From Eubacterium sp. (GTDB lineage Bacteria > Bacillota > Clostridia > Oscillospirales > Acutalibacteraceae): a stretch of DNA of 64,000 bases. Shown piece by piece: positions 9,779-21,189 of this stretch. A program made the translations under genes and the position numbers. The notes under the pieces were generated by a model. That model was not told where the DNA came from. It saw nothing but the letters and a program-made list of their open reading frames with translations, and searched no databases. Every line of letters starts with the position of its first letter. Within the stretch, counting starts at the first letter, position 1. The stretch spans positions 1,035,564 to 1,099,563 of the forward strand of contig JARHZA010000001.1 of assembly GCA_029258375.1 (NCBI GenBank), in the 5' to 3' direction.

Positions 9779-10772
9779 AAATTCTTGGTAAAATCGCCTT
9801 TAATAATTTTCTTGTTTCTTCTATGTCTTCTAATTTGACAACACTTGATGCTGAATGAATATATCTGCATGGTAATGAAATAGCTAATACTTTGCTACCC
9901 TTGCCACTTGTTTGAATTGCACCAGCATCGTTGCCACCTGCAATAGCCGTTTTTGTTTGAATTTTTATATTGTTTTGTTTTGCTATATCAAAAGTAAGCT
10001 TAAATAATTGTTTATCATAAACAGTTCTGCCGTCCATAAATGAAACAACAGGGCCATTACCTAAAACACAACAACGTTTTTCTCCGCTAACTTCACATAA
10101 ATCAGCAGCAGTTGTTGATTCAAGGACAACAGAAACATCGCTTTGTACTTGATATGAGGTACAAGTTGATCCTCTTAACCCAACTTCTTCTTGAACATTA
10201 AAGCAAAAATATGTGTCATACTCTAACTTTGATTTAATCATTTCGATTAAAAGTTGACAGCCAATTCTGTCATCAAGTGCTTTAGATTTTAAATATCCCT
10301 CACCAAATTCAAGGTAATCAGATTCAAAATAAACATAGTCGCCGAGTGAAACATATTTAAGTGCTTCACTTTTATTTTTAGCACCAATATCAATAAAAAG
10401 ATTATCAAAAGAAGGAGCACTTTTTTTCTCTTCAGAAGATAGTAGATGAACAGCCTTTGCTCCAATAACACCTTTTATATCGTTTATTTTAACAACTCTA
10501 TCAATTACTACTCTTGGATCAATGCCACCAACAGGGCTAAATTTTAAATAACCATCATCTGTAATGTAAGTTACTATAAATCCAACTTCATCCATATGTG
10601 CTGCAAACATTACTTTTTTGTTTGGTGTTTTATTACCTTTTTTTAAAGCAATAATTGAACCAAGTTGGTCTATTTTAAAATCACAATGATCTTTGATTTC
10701 TCTTATAATATATTCTCTTACCGAACCTTCATCTCCTGAAGTACCATTTAAAAGGCATAAATTTTTAAGCAT
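9771..10772 (-). CDS. M42-family glutamyl aminopeptidase (second of a tandem pair)
   Basis: A 333-residue di-metal aminopeptidase of family M42 (FrvX/YsdC/PepA type), which would cut N-terminal residues from peptides in the cytoplasm. Metal ligands and catalytic residues are in place: AAHMDEVGF (H59, D61 nearby), ALDDRIG (D167), QEEVGLRGS (catalytic E195 and metal E196), and the final histidine in PCRYIHSASS. Length is normal. It overlaps the upstream M42 gene by 8 nt. The pair differ clearly in sequence, so they are old paralogues and not a recent duplication. Confidence 0.93.
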   Translation of the reverse strand: MLKNLCLLNGTSGDEGSVREYIIREIKDHCDFKIDQLGSIIALKKGNKTPNKKVMFAAHMDEVGFIVTYITDDGYLKFSPVGGIDPRVVIDRVVKINDIKGVIGAKAVHLLSSEEKKSAPSFDNLFIDIGAKNKSEALKYVSLGDYVYFESDYLEFGEGYLKSKALDDRIGCQLLIEMIKSKLEYDTYFCFNVQEEVGLRGSTCTSYQVQSDVSVVLESTTAADLCEVSGEKRCCVLGNGPVVSFMDGRTVYDKQLFKLTFDIAKQNNIKIQTKTAIAGGNDAGAIQTSGKGSKVLAISLPCRYIHSASSVVKLEDIEETRKLLKAILPRIYD

Positions 10773-11781
10773 TTAAAACACCTGCCTTTTCTTTAATATA
10801 AGCAACTATAAGTGACGATACACTATTAACATCATTTATATCAATCACTTCAACTGGACTATGCATATTTTTTAATGGAATAGAAATAAGTGAACATTTA
10901 ATTCCACTTTCAGAAATAGTTATAACATCTGCATTTGTTCCAGTTCTGCCATTCATAACTTCAATTTGATATGGTATTTCATTTTTTTCTGCAACAGAAA
11001 CTAATTCTTTTGCATTTTCTTTATCAAGAATCGGAGAGAATCCAATCATTGCACCTTTGCCAAGTTCGCCGCATTCTTCTTTTTTACAATTAGGAGTATA
11101 TCCAAATGAAACGTCAACTGCAATTGCTTCATTTACGTTTCTTCCGTATGGTCCTATTTTAGCACCTCTTGTTCCTACTTCTTCTTGAGTTGATAACAAA
11201 ACAGTTACCTTAACAGGTAGTTTTTTTAATTCATCAAGAGTATTTATAATTGATGCTACACCTGCCCTGTCATCAAGGCAATTTGAAGAAATATTATCTC
11301 CTAATAATTCAGTGAAATGACGTTTAAAAGTTACCTTATCTCCAAGTGAAATAGTTTTCTCGGCAGATTCTTTACTCATTCCAATATCGACTGATATTTC
11401 ATCTATTTCAGGAACTTTTTTCTCATCTTCTCCTTTTTGAAGATGAGGAGGTAATGTAGATATAATACCTCTTATTTCTTTTTCACCCCACACTGACACT
11501 TCCGAGCCTAAAAGCATACGTCTATCAATGCCTCCGCAAGCACCAAGTTTTAAAAATCCATCTTCTGAAATTGAAGTAACTGTAAGGCCTATTTCATCAA
11601 TGTGAGCATCAAGTAAAAAATGATAACCTTCTCCAAAAGTGCAATAAACATTATTCATTGCATCTGTTGTAACTTCGCCATAAGGTGCAAGTATTTCCTT
11701 TAATAAAACAATCATTTTTTCTTCATCACCGCCAACTGACGGCATAGAAGTGAGATTTTTTAATAATTCTTTAGTATCCAT
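10765..11781 (-). CDS. M42-family glutamyl aminopeptidase (first of a tandem pair)
   Basis: A 338-residue M42 metallopeptidase. It has DAHIDEIGLTV, the metal-bridging NCLDDRAGV, the catalytic TQEEVGTRGAKIG, and the histidine of IPLKNMHSPVEV near the end. Together with its neighbour it may form homo- or hetero-oligomeric peptidases; M42 enzymes usually build tetrahedral 12-mers. Its start abuts the murD stop. Both peptidases sit with peptidoglycan and DNA maintenance genes, which does not point to a special peptide substrate. Confidence 0.93.
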   Translation of the reverse strand: MDTKELLKNLTSMPSVGGDEEKMIVLLKEILAPYGEVTTDAMNNVYCTFGEGYHFLLDAHIDEIGLTVTSISEDGFLKLGACGGIDRRMLLGSEVSVWGEKEIRGIISTLPPHLQKGEDEKKVPEIDEISVDIGMSKESAEKTISLGDKVTFKRHFTELLGDNISSNCLDDRAGVASIINTLDELKKLPVKVTVLLSTQEEVGTRGAKIGPYGRNVNEAIAVDVSFGYTPNCKKEECGELGKGAMIGFSPILDKENAKELVSVAEKNEIPYQIEVMNGRTGTNADVITISESGIKCSLISIPLKNMHSPVEVIDINDVNSVSSLIVAYIKEKAGVLNA

Positions 11782-13226
11782 TAGTCATCAAATCCATTTA
11801 CAATTTTCTTAAATTCTCTGCCTCTGTATTCAAATGTTTTAAATTGGTCAAAGGCAGGACAAGCAGGACAAAGAGAAACTATATCCCCTTTTACTGCATT
11901 ATCTTTTGCAAACTGAAGTGCATTTTGCATTGTATCAGTTTTTATAATTTCAAGTCCACTATTTTTGTAGTTTGGATTAGAAATTACACATTCATATATT
12001 TTATCTGCAGTTGCACCATTTAAAACAAGAAGTTTAACTTTATCAATGATATAAGGTACCATTTCACTCATATCATTGCCCTTATCTGAACCACCACAAA
12101 TCATTATAATTTTTTGGTTAAAAGCCTTTAAACCACTTATAACTCGTGAAGGAGAAGTTGCAATCGAATCATTATAATATTTTACACCATTATATTCACG
12201 TACAAATTCAATTCTATGCTCTACACCACCAAAAGTATTGGCAACTTTTTTCATTGTTTCCGGTTTAACAAGTCCCCAAACAGCAGCAATAGCAGTGCAA
12301 TAATTTTCAACGTTATGCATTCCAGGAATAATAATATCGTTTTTGTTCATAACAACAGTTTCGTTTCCATTTTCTGAATAAACAATATTGTTGTTTTCAT
12401 TAAGATAAGCCCCGTTTTCAACTTTATGCTTTATTGAAAACTGATATAATTTGCCTCTTACATCAAAACGCATATCATGATAAACTTTATTCCCAATTGA
12501 ATAATCACAATCAGCATTAAGTACAGTTCTTGCATTTTGGTTTTGATAAATCAATATATTTCTTTTTGCATCCACGTATTCATCAAGACTAATATGATGA
12601 TCAAGATGTGTGCTTTCAATATTTGTAACTACTGCAATATCAGGTTTGTTAACCATATTACCCATTGTTAGAAGCTGAAAAGATGAAAGTTCAACAACTG
12701 CAATATCACTATCTTTTATATTTTCAAGTTCAGGCATTAAAGCTTTGCCTATATTGCCACCCAAGTATACTGTTTTTCCTTCAGCTTTTAACATTTCAGA
12801 TATAAGTGTTGTTGTGGTTGTTTTACCGTTAGAACCTGTTACCGCTATAATTTTTGAAGGACAAAGTGAAAAGAACACTTCCATTTCTGTAGTAACTTTT
12901 TGACCTCTTTCAATACATTCGCCAACCCATTTATTTTGAAAAGGCAAAATACCGTGAGAACGAAATACAATATCCATTTTAGGAAGAATTTCAAGATAAT
13001 TATCTCCTAAACTAAAATTAACTCCTAAATTTTCAAGTTCGTCACATATATCTGTACCGATATATTCTTTATCTCTTCTGTCGCAAGCATAGACTTCTAT
13101 CCCTTTTGAAGCAAGCCACTTTGCACAAGGAACATTTGCTACACCCATTCCTACAAAAGCAACTTTTTTACTTTTTAAACTTTCTATATATTTTGAAACA
13201 TTCTCGTTCAAATTTAACACTTCCAA
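11781..13226 (-). CDS. murD: UDP-N-acetylmuramoylalanine--D-glutamate ligase, MurD
   Basis: MurD adds D-glutamate to UDP-MurNAc-L-Ala during cytoplasmic peptidoglycan precursor synthesis. The 481-residue chain has the N-terminal Rossmann-like UDP domain (FVGMGVANVPCAKWLA), the ATP P-loop GSNGKTTTTT at residues 131-140, an ELSSFQL motif, the NIESTHLDHH segment of Mur ligases, and the late HRIEFV and YNDSIATSPSR motifs typical of MurD. It is slightly long for MurD (about 450). The rest of the mur/dcw cluster is not next to it, so it is a detached murD. A 27-nt gap separates it from the upstream two-TM gene. Confidence 0.95.
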   Translation of the reverse strand: MEVLNLNENVSKYIESLKSKKVAFVGMGVANVPCAKWLASKGIEVYACDRRDKEYIGTDICDELENLGVNFSLGDNYLEILPKMDIVFRSHGILPFQNKWVGECIERGQKVTTEMEVFFSLCPSKIIAVTGSNGKTTTTTLISEMLKAEGKTVYLGGNIGKALMPELENIKDSDIAVVELSSFQLLTMGNMVNKPDIAVVTNIESTHLDHHISLDEYVDAKRNILIYQNQNARTVLNADCDYSIGNKVYHDMRFDVRGKLYQFSIKHKVENGAYLNENNNIVYSENGNETVVMNKNDIIIPGMHNVENYCTAIAAVWGLVKPETMKKVANTFGGVEHRIEFVREYNGVKYYNDSIATSPSRVISGLKAFNQKIIMICGGSDKGNDMSEMVPYIIDKVKLLVLNGATADKIYECVISNPNYKNSGLEIIKTDTMQNALQFAKDNAVKGDIVSLCPACPAFDQFKTFEYRGREFKKIVNGFDD

Positions 13227-13253
13227 TCAAGTTAATATTCACACATTGAACAA

Positions 13254-16072
<2,819 letters not shown>

Positions 16073-16078
16073 TTAATA

Positions 16079-16107
16079 ATTATATCAAAACATTGCTATA
16101 ACTTCAA
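16079..16107 (-). promoter_or_regulatory. Sigma-A-type promoter for the ligA operon
   Basis: On the minus strand, TTGAAG (16102-16107) is followed after exactly 17 nt by TATAAT (16079-16084), with a TGA just before the -10 making it an extended -10. The expected start is about 12 nt before the ligA start codon, leaving a short leader with the GGTG ribosome binding site. This is the only good promoter I saw ahead of the ligA-to-addA run. Confidence 0.7.
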
Positions 16108-16140
16108 TAAAATCTTATATAAACATAATATATTATTAAC

Positions 16141-16181
16141 AAAAAAGGCAGAGAAAACAATTATGTTTTCTCTGCCTTTTT
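16141..16181 (-). terminator. Intrinsic terminator after tyrS
   Basis: A perfect 18-bp stem (16142-16159 with 16164-16181) around a 4-nt loop, GC-rich in the middle (GGCAGAG/CTCTGCC) and flanked by A and T runs, lies 3 nt after the tyrS stop. It ends the dxs-to-tyrS run and insulates the ligA promoter. Confidence 0.9.
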
Positions 16182-16184
16182 AAA

Positions 16185-17405
16185 TTATAAACTAAACTTG
16201 TGGAATACTTTTTTGCCTTTTTTAACAATTACTTCATTATCAAAATCAGATTTTTTAAGAGCAGTTAATGCGCCACTAATTTTTTCATCGTTAACAGATA
16301 CGCCGCCTTGATCAATAAGACGTCTACCTTCGCCTTTAGACTTGATCATATTAGCTTTGATCATCATATCAAGAACCGTAATTTCGCCGTCTATGAAATC
16401 ATCATCATTAAGAACTGTTGATGGCATATTTGTATTATCTGCGCCACCTTCAAAAAGTGCTTTTGCTGCAGTTTGAGCTTTAATCGCCTCTTCTTCGTCA
16501 TGAACTAACTTAGTTAATTCAAAAGCAAGAACTTCTTTTGCTTTATTAAGTTCAGCACCTTCTAATTTTTCATACTTAGCAATTTCTTCAAGTGGTAAGA
16601 ATGTAAGAAGTTTCATACATTTGATAACATCACTATCGTCAACATTTCTCCAGTATTGATAAAAATCATAAGGGGAAGTCTTTTCAGGATCAAGCCAAAC
16701 TGCACCTTTTTGAGTTTTACCCATCTTCTTGCCTTCAGAGTTTGTAAGAAGAGTAATTGTCATTGCATTAGCATCGCCATTTAACTTTCTTCTGATAAGT
16801 TCCATACCACCAATCATATTAGACCACTGATCGTCGCCACCAAATTGGAAGTTACAACCATATTTTTGGTAAAGAACATAGAAATCATAGCTTTGCATAA
16901 TCATATAGTTAAATTCAAAGAAAGAAAGTCCTTTTTCCATTCTTTGTTTGTAACATTCTGCTGAAAGCATACGGTTAACTGAGAAACAAGCACCTACTTC
17001 ACGAAGTAATTCAATATAGTTAAGATCAAGAAGCCAATCAGCATTATTGACCATAAGTGCTTTTCCTTCAGAAAAATCAATAAATTTTGACATTTGCTTT
17101 TTGAAACAATCACAGTTATGTTGAATTGTTTCTTTTGTCATCATTTGACGCATATCGGTTCTACCACTTGGATCACCGATCATACCTGTACCGCCACCTA
17201 CAAGTGCGATTGGCTTATTACCAGCTTCTTGAAGTCTTTTCATAAGTGTAAGAGCCATAAAATGACCTACATGTAAAGAGTCAGCTGTTGGGTCGAAGCC
17301 AATATAGAAAACTGCTTTACCGCTATTTACAAGTTCTCTTACTTTTTCTTCGTCGGTAACTTGTGCTACAAGTCCACGTGCTTTTAAATCTTCATAAACT
17401 CCCAT
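16185..17405 (-). CDS. tyrS: Tyrosyl-tRNA synthetase
   Basis: TyrRS charges tRNA-Tyr. The 406-residue class Ic synthetase has the HIGH-like LHVGH at 44-48, the KMSKS-like KMGKT, the tyrosine pocket segment [18 protein letters not shown], and a C-terminal S4 RNA-binding domain ([14 protein letters not shown]). Length is normal. Unlike many Bacillota tyrS genes it has no T-box leader: the recN stop is immediately upstream, so it is expressed with the dxs-recN operon, and a strong terminator follows it. Confidence 0.97.
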   Translation of the reverse strand: MGVYEDLKARGLVAQVTDEEKVRELVNSGKAVFYIGFDPTADSLHVGHFMALTLMKRLQEAGNKPIALVGGGTGMIGDPSGRTDMRQMMTKETIQHNCDCFKKQMSKFIDFSEGKALMVNNADWLLDLNYIELLREVGACFSVNRMLSAECYKQRMEKGLSFFEFNYMIMQSYDFYVLYQKYGCNFQFGGDDQWSNMIGGMELIRRKLNGDANAMTITLLTNSEGKKMGKTQKGAVWLDPEKTSPYDFYQYWRNVDDSDVIKCMKLLTFLPLEEIAKYEKLEGAELNKAKEVLAFELTKLVHDEEEAIKAQTAAKALFEGGADNTNMPSTVLNDDDFIDGEITVLDMMIKANMIKSKGEGRRLIDQGGVSVNDEKISGALTALKKSDFDNEVIVKKGKKVFHKFSL

Positions 17406-19079
17406 TTACATATCCTCCTGAGACAAAAGTAATTCCTCTGCACTTTGAAGAAGCGAATCTGTAATTTCGAGCCCGCCCATTATACGAGCCAGTTCCATTT
17501 TACGTCCCTCAAAATCAAGTGGTGTTACTTTTGTATATGCTTTATTATTTTCAAAATCCTTTTGAATGAGAAATTGTACATCTGCAACTGATGCAATTTG
17601 TGCTGAGTGAGTAACTGTTATAACTTGAGTATCTTTAGAAAGTGATTTAAGTTTTAAACCAATTTTTCTACTTGCTCTGCCAGAAACACCAGTATCAATC
17701 TCATCAAATATCAATGTACCGATTGTATCATTATGCGCTATTATGTTCTTAATTGCAAGCATTATTCTTGAAAGTTCGCCACCAGATGCGATTTTTGACA
17801 ACGGTTTTGGTGGTTCGCCTGGGTTTGTTGATATTAAGAACTCTATTTTATCAAAACCATTTGAAGCCAAATTGCCTTTTTGAAAATCAACTATAAATTC
17901 AATCTTTGGCATATCAAGAAATACTAATTGTTCTTTTACACTTTTTTCAAATTGTTTTGCGATTTCTTTTCTATAGTCAGAAAGTTTTGATGCTAATTCG
18001 ACTACTTCTTCGTAGCATTCATCATATTCTGCATTCAGTTTTTCAAGCTCTTCATCATTATAAAGAATAGAATCTCTTTTTTTCTTTGCATCATCTAAAA
18101 AACTGATCATTTCTTCTTCAGTTTCGCCATATTTCATACCTAATTTAAATAAAAGATCTAAACGTTCTTCAACATTTTCTCTTTCATTTTCATCAAAATC
18201 AAGCGCAGATATTTCAGAAGTTATCAAATCTTTAACTTCTTCAATCTCTTCACTTATATTAGATAATTTAGACGATATTACTTTTATTGAATCAGAAACA
18301 TTTTGTAATGAAGAAAATTCATTTTCACTTGAAGAAATAAGAAGTGATGCTCCACTAAATTCATCATCACCAGAAAGTGCATTAAGTGAATTATTTAAAA
18401 CTCTTAAAAGAGATTCACTGTTTTCAATAATAGATTTTTTCTTTAATAATTCATCTTTTTCGCCAATAACAATTTCTACATCTTCAAGCTCTTTAATTTG
18501 ATAATTTAAAATTTCTAAATTTCGGTCTTTATCTTCTTCATCGCTTGTTAACGCTTTAAGTTTACGTCTTACAGTTAAAAGTTTATGGAAACTATTTTTA
18601 TAATCTAATATAAAACTTTGATTATCAAATAGCATATCTATAAAAGAATAATGCATATCTGGATTTAAAAGTGCTTGGCTATCATGTTGACCATGTATAT
18701 TAACAAGCTGATGACCTATTTCTTTAAGCATTGAAACAGTTGCTGAACATCCGTTAACCTTACAAACAGATTTGCCGGCACTTGTTATTTTACGTGTTAA
18801 AAGAAGAGAATTATCATCCTCATTTTTTAAACCTAATTCATTTAGTTTATTAACAACATTATTAGGAATATCTTCAAAAAATGCAGAAACGAACGCATAA
18901 TCAGCGCCATTTCTTACTAATTCACGAGAAGTTCTCTCTCCAAGAATAGCATTTATAGAGTCAACTACAATTGACTTACCAGCACCGGTTTCACCCGTTA
19001 ACACATTAAGACCACTATTAAATTCTATTTGAGCTTTTTCAATTACAGCTATATTTTCAATATTAAGAGTTCTTAACAT
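17406..19079 (-). CDS. recN: DNA repair protein RecN
   Basis: RecN is an SMC-like ATPase that acts early in double-strand-break repair. 557 residues: N-terminal Walker A GETGAGKS (29-36), a central coiled coil rich in E, K and L, the ABC signature SGGELSRIMLA, and Walker B LIFDEIDTGVSG. It starts inside the end of argR (17-nt overlap). The order argR-recN is conserved in Bacillota, with nadK and tlyA upstream as here. Confidence 0.96.
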   Translation of the reverse strand: MLRTLNIENIAVIEKAQIEFNSGLNVLTGETGAGKSIVVDSINAILGERTSRELVRNGADYAFVSAFFEDIPNNVVNKLNELGLKNEDDNSLLLTRKITSAGKSVCKVNGCSATVSMLKEIGHQLVNIHGQHDSQALLNPDMHYSFIDMLFDNQSFILDYKNSFHKLLTVRRKLKALTSDEEDKDRNLEILNYQIKELEDVEIVIGEKDELLKKKSIIENSESLLRVLNNSLNALSGDDEFSGASLLISSSENEFSSLQNVSDSIKVISSKLSNISEEIEEVKDLITSEISALDFDENERENVEERLDLLFKLGMKYGETEEEMISFLDDAKKKRDSILYNDEELEKLNAEYDECYEEVVELASKLSDYRKEIAKQFEKSVKEQLVFLDMPKIEFIVDFQKGNLASNGFDKIEFLISTNPGEPPKPLSKIASGGELSRIMLAIKNIIAHNDTIGTLIFDEIDTGVSGRASRKIGLKLKSLSKDTQVITVTHSAQIASVADVQFLIQKDFENNKAYTKVTPLDFEGRKMELARIMGGLEITDSLLQSAEELLLSQEDM

Positions 19080-19527
19080 TTAATGTTTTCTCCAAATTAT
19101 TAACAAATTGATGAGCATACTCTTCACTTCTACAAAGCACAAAAATTGTGTCATCGCCAGCAATAGTGCCAAGTACACCTTCCCAGTGCATAGAATCTAT
19201 TGCTGCACACGCTGCACCAGCCATTCCAGAATGGCATTTTATGCAAACTGTGTTAAGGGCATAATCAAACGATAATACTGCTTGATGAAAAATGCCTGTT
19301 GCTCTGTTAACAACATCTTCGTTTGTAGCCATTTTTCGTAAAGAATAAATATATTTACCGTCTTTAGAAGTTTCTTTTACAAGTTTAAGCTCTCTAATAT
19401 CTCTTGAGATAGTTGCCTGAGTAACTTCAAAACCATGTTGTTTTAAACATTCTTGTAAATCCTCTTGTGTTTCAATGTCGTAATTATTTATGATTTCAAG
19501 AATTTTAGCATGTCTTCTCTTTTTCAT
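19063..19527 (-). CDS. argR: Arginine repressor, ArgR/AhrC
   Basis: A 154-residue ArgR. The N-terminal winged helix-turn-helix has the recognition segment VTQATISRDIRELKL, and the C-terminal oligomerisation and arginine-binding domain has GTIAGDDTIFVLCR with the conserved GDDT. It represses arginine biosynthesis and activates catabolism when arginine is bound. Its position between nadK and recN is the usual Bacillota context. The gap to the nadK stop is 1 nt. Confidence 0.95.
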   Translation of the reverse strand: MKKRRHAKILEIINNYDIETQEDLQECLKQHGFEVTQATISRDIRELKLVKETSKDGKYIYSLRKMATNEDVVNRATGIFHQAVLSFDYALNTVCIKCHSGMAGAACAAIDSMHWEGVLGTIAGDDTIFVLCRSEEYAHQFVNNLEKTLNVKNS

Positions 19528-19528
19528 G

Positions 19529-20386
19529 TCAAAATCTTCTTTCTATAATTTTCTTTTTTAACACTTCGTAAAAATTATCAGGTTTAACTTTAATTAAATT
19601 TGCTTTGTATGGCGACAAAGATACCCTTACTTTTGTATTAGATGTAATAGTAGAAGGCTCTTCGCCATCACAAGTCAAAGTAGCATTATTGCTTACATCA
19701 CTTAAAGTTGTAATTTCAAGTTCGTTATAACTATTAACTACAAAACTTCTATCCATAAGTGAATGCGGACAAATTGAAGTGATCACAAAACTATTCAAAT
19801 CAGGACTAAGAACTGGACCTCCTGCAGCAAGTGAATATGCAGTTGAGCCTGTAGGAGTTGAAATTACTACGCCATCTGCACGAACTTTAAGTAATTCTCT
19901 ATTATTATCAGTAATAACAATATCAATTAACCTTGCAAAGTCGCCCCTTGATACAACTGCATCATTAAGACAATGATAAGTTTTAATTATTTTATCATCC
20001 TCAATTATTTCTGCTTTGAGCATAATTCGTTGATCTAACTTATAATCGCCTTTAACTAACAACTTTAATAATTCAAGCTCATTTTTTTCAATTCCACTTA
20101 AAAATCCAAGTCTTCCACCATTTATACCAAGAACAGCCTTACCTAATATTGCAGCATTTTTTGCAACTTTTACTGTTGTTCCATCTCCCCCAACAGCTAT
20201 TGCAATATCGCATACATTCATAAGTTCGTTACTTGAAATGTACTTCGCATTAGAATCTTCAAACAAAGTTGAATATTTATCACTTAAAAATACTTCTACG
20301 CCTGTTTCTGTTAAAATATTGATTGCATTTTGAGTAATTGTTTTCGCTTCGTCATTGTTCAAATTAGGAAAAATTGAAACTATCAT
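19529..20386 (-). CDS. nadK: NAD kinase
   Basis: NAD kinase makes NADP from NAD and ATP (or polyphosphate). 285 residues with the catalytic GGDGT at 66-70, NGGRLGFLS, the TPTGSTAYSLAAGGPVLSP motif that defines the family, and SICPHSLMDR. It overlaps tlyA by 4 nt and is followed after 1 nt by argR. Confidence 0.97.
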   Translation of the reverse strand: MIVSIFPNLNNDEAKTITQNAINILTETGVEVFLSDKYSTLFEDSNAKYISSNELMNVCDIAIAVGGDGTTVKVAKNAAILGKAVLGINGGRLGFLSGIEKNELELLKLLVKGDYKLDQRIMLKAEIIEDDKIIKTYHCLNDAVVSRGDFARLIDIVITDNNRELLKVRADGVVISTPTGSTAYSLAAGGPVLSPDLNSFVITSICPHSLMDRSFVVNSYNELEITTLSDVSNNATLTCDGEEPSTITSNTKVRVSLSPYKANLIKVKPDNFYEVLKKKIIERRF

Positions 20387-21189
20387 AACAATTCCTCGTG
20401 TGACTGATTAACAAGTTTATCTGGATCAACACTTTCATCAATCTCTGGTTTATCAGACTTATGAAGATAAATCAAATATTCAATATTACCTTCAGGTCCT
20501 TTTATAGGAGAAAATTGCAATCCTTTAACAGAAAATCCAAAATTTATTGCCATATCAATAACATTTTTAACTACTTCAAGGTGTACAGATTTTTCTCTTA
20601 CAACACCTTTTTTGCCGACTTTATCTTTACCAGCCTCAAATTGGGGCTTAATTAAACATACGGCCTGTCCGTTATCATTAAGCAAATTATTAAGATTAGG
20701 AAGTATATGTTTAAGTGAAATAAAAGAAACATCAACAGAAGAAAAATCAATTTTATCCTTTACTTCTTCTTCAGTAACATATCTAAAATTAGTCCTTTCA
20801 AGGTTTACTACTCTTTCGTCGCAACGTAGTTTCCAAGCAAGTTGACCATATCCAACATCTATTGAATAAACTTTTACAGCTCCGTTCATAAGCATACAGT
20901 CAGTAAATCCACCAGTTGAAGCGCCAACATCCATACAGATTTTTCCTTTTAAATCAATAGGAAATTCTTGCATTGCTTTTTCAAGTTTTAATCCACCACG
21001 GCTAACATATTTTAATGTATTACCACGAACTTCAAGTACATCATCTTCTTTAATTTCAGTACCTGCTTTATCAACTTTTTGATTATTGACATAAACTTGC
21101 CCAGCCATTATTATCGCCTTTGCTTTTTCTCGGCTTGGGGCATAGCCATTTTCAAAAACGGCAACATCAAGTCTAATTTTTTTAGCCAT
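20383..21189 (-). CDS. tlyA: TlyA-family rRNA (cytidine-2'-O)-methyltransferase
   Basis: TlyA methylates ribose 2'-OH of rRNA cytidines. An S4 domain (about residues 1-60, RLDVAVFENGYAPSREKAK) precedes a Rossmann SAM domain with MDVGASTGGFTDCML and a KDKD-type set of residues. I use ATG 21189 as the start (268 residues). The TTG at 21204 gives a longer frame but has no binding site, whereas GAGG lies 7 nt before the ATG. The start overlaps the dxs stop by 8 nt. Whether the substrate is 16S, 23S or both cannot be told. Confidence 0.92.
   Translation of the reverse strand: MAKKIRLDVAVFENGYAPSREKAKAIIMAGQVYVNNQKVDKAGTEIKEDDVLEVRGNTLKYVSRGGLKLEKAMQEFPIDLKGKICMDVGASTGGFTDCMLMNGAVKVYSIDVGYGQLAWKLRCDERVVNLERTNFRYVTEEEVKDKIDFSSVDVSFISLKHILPNLNNLLNDNGQAVCLIKPQFEAGKDKVGKKGVVREKSVHLEVVKNVIDMAINFGFSVKGLQFSPIKGPEGNIEYLIYLHKSDKPEIDESVDPDKLVNQSHEELL

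Noticed and set aside
17395-17430. T-box leader before tyrS
   Set aside because: recN ends directly upstream, so there is no leader and no specifier stem or T-box sequence.
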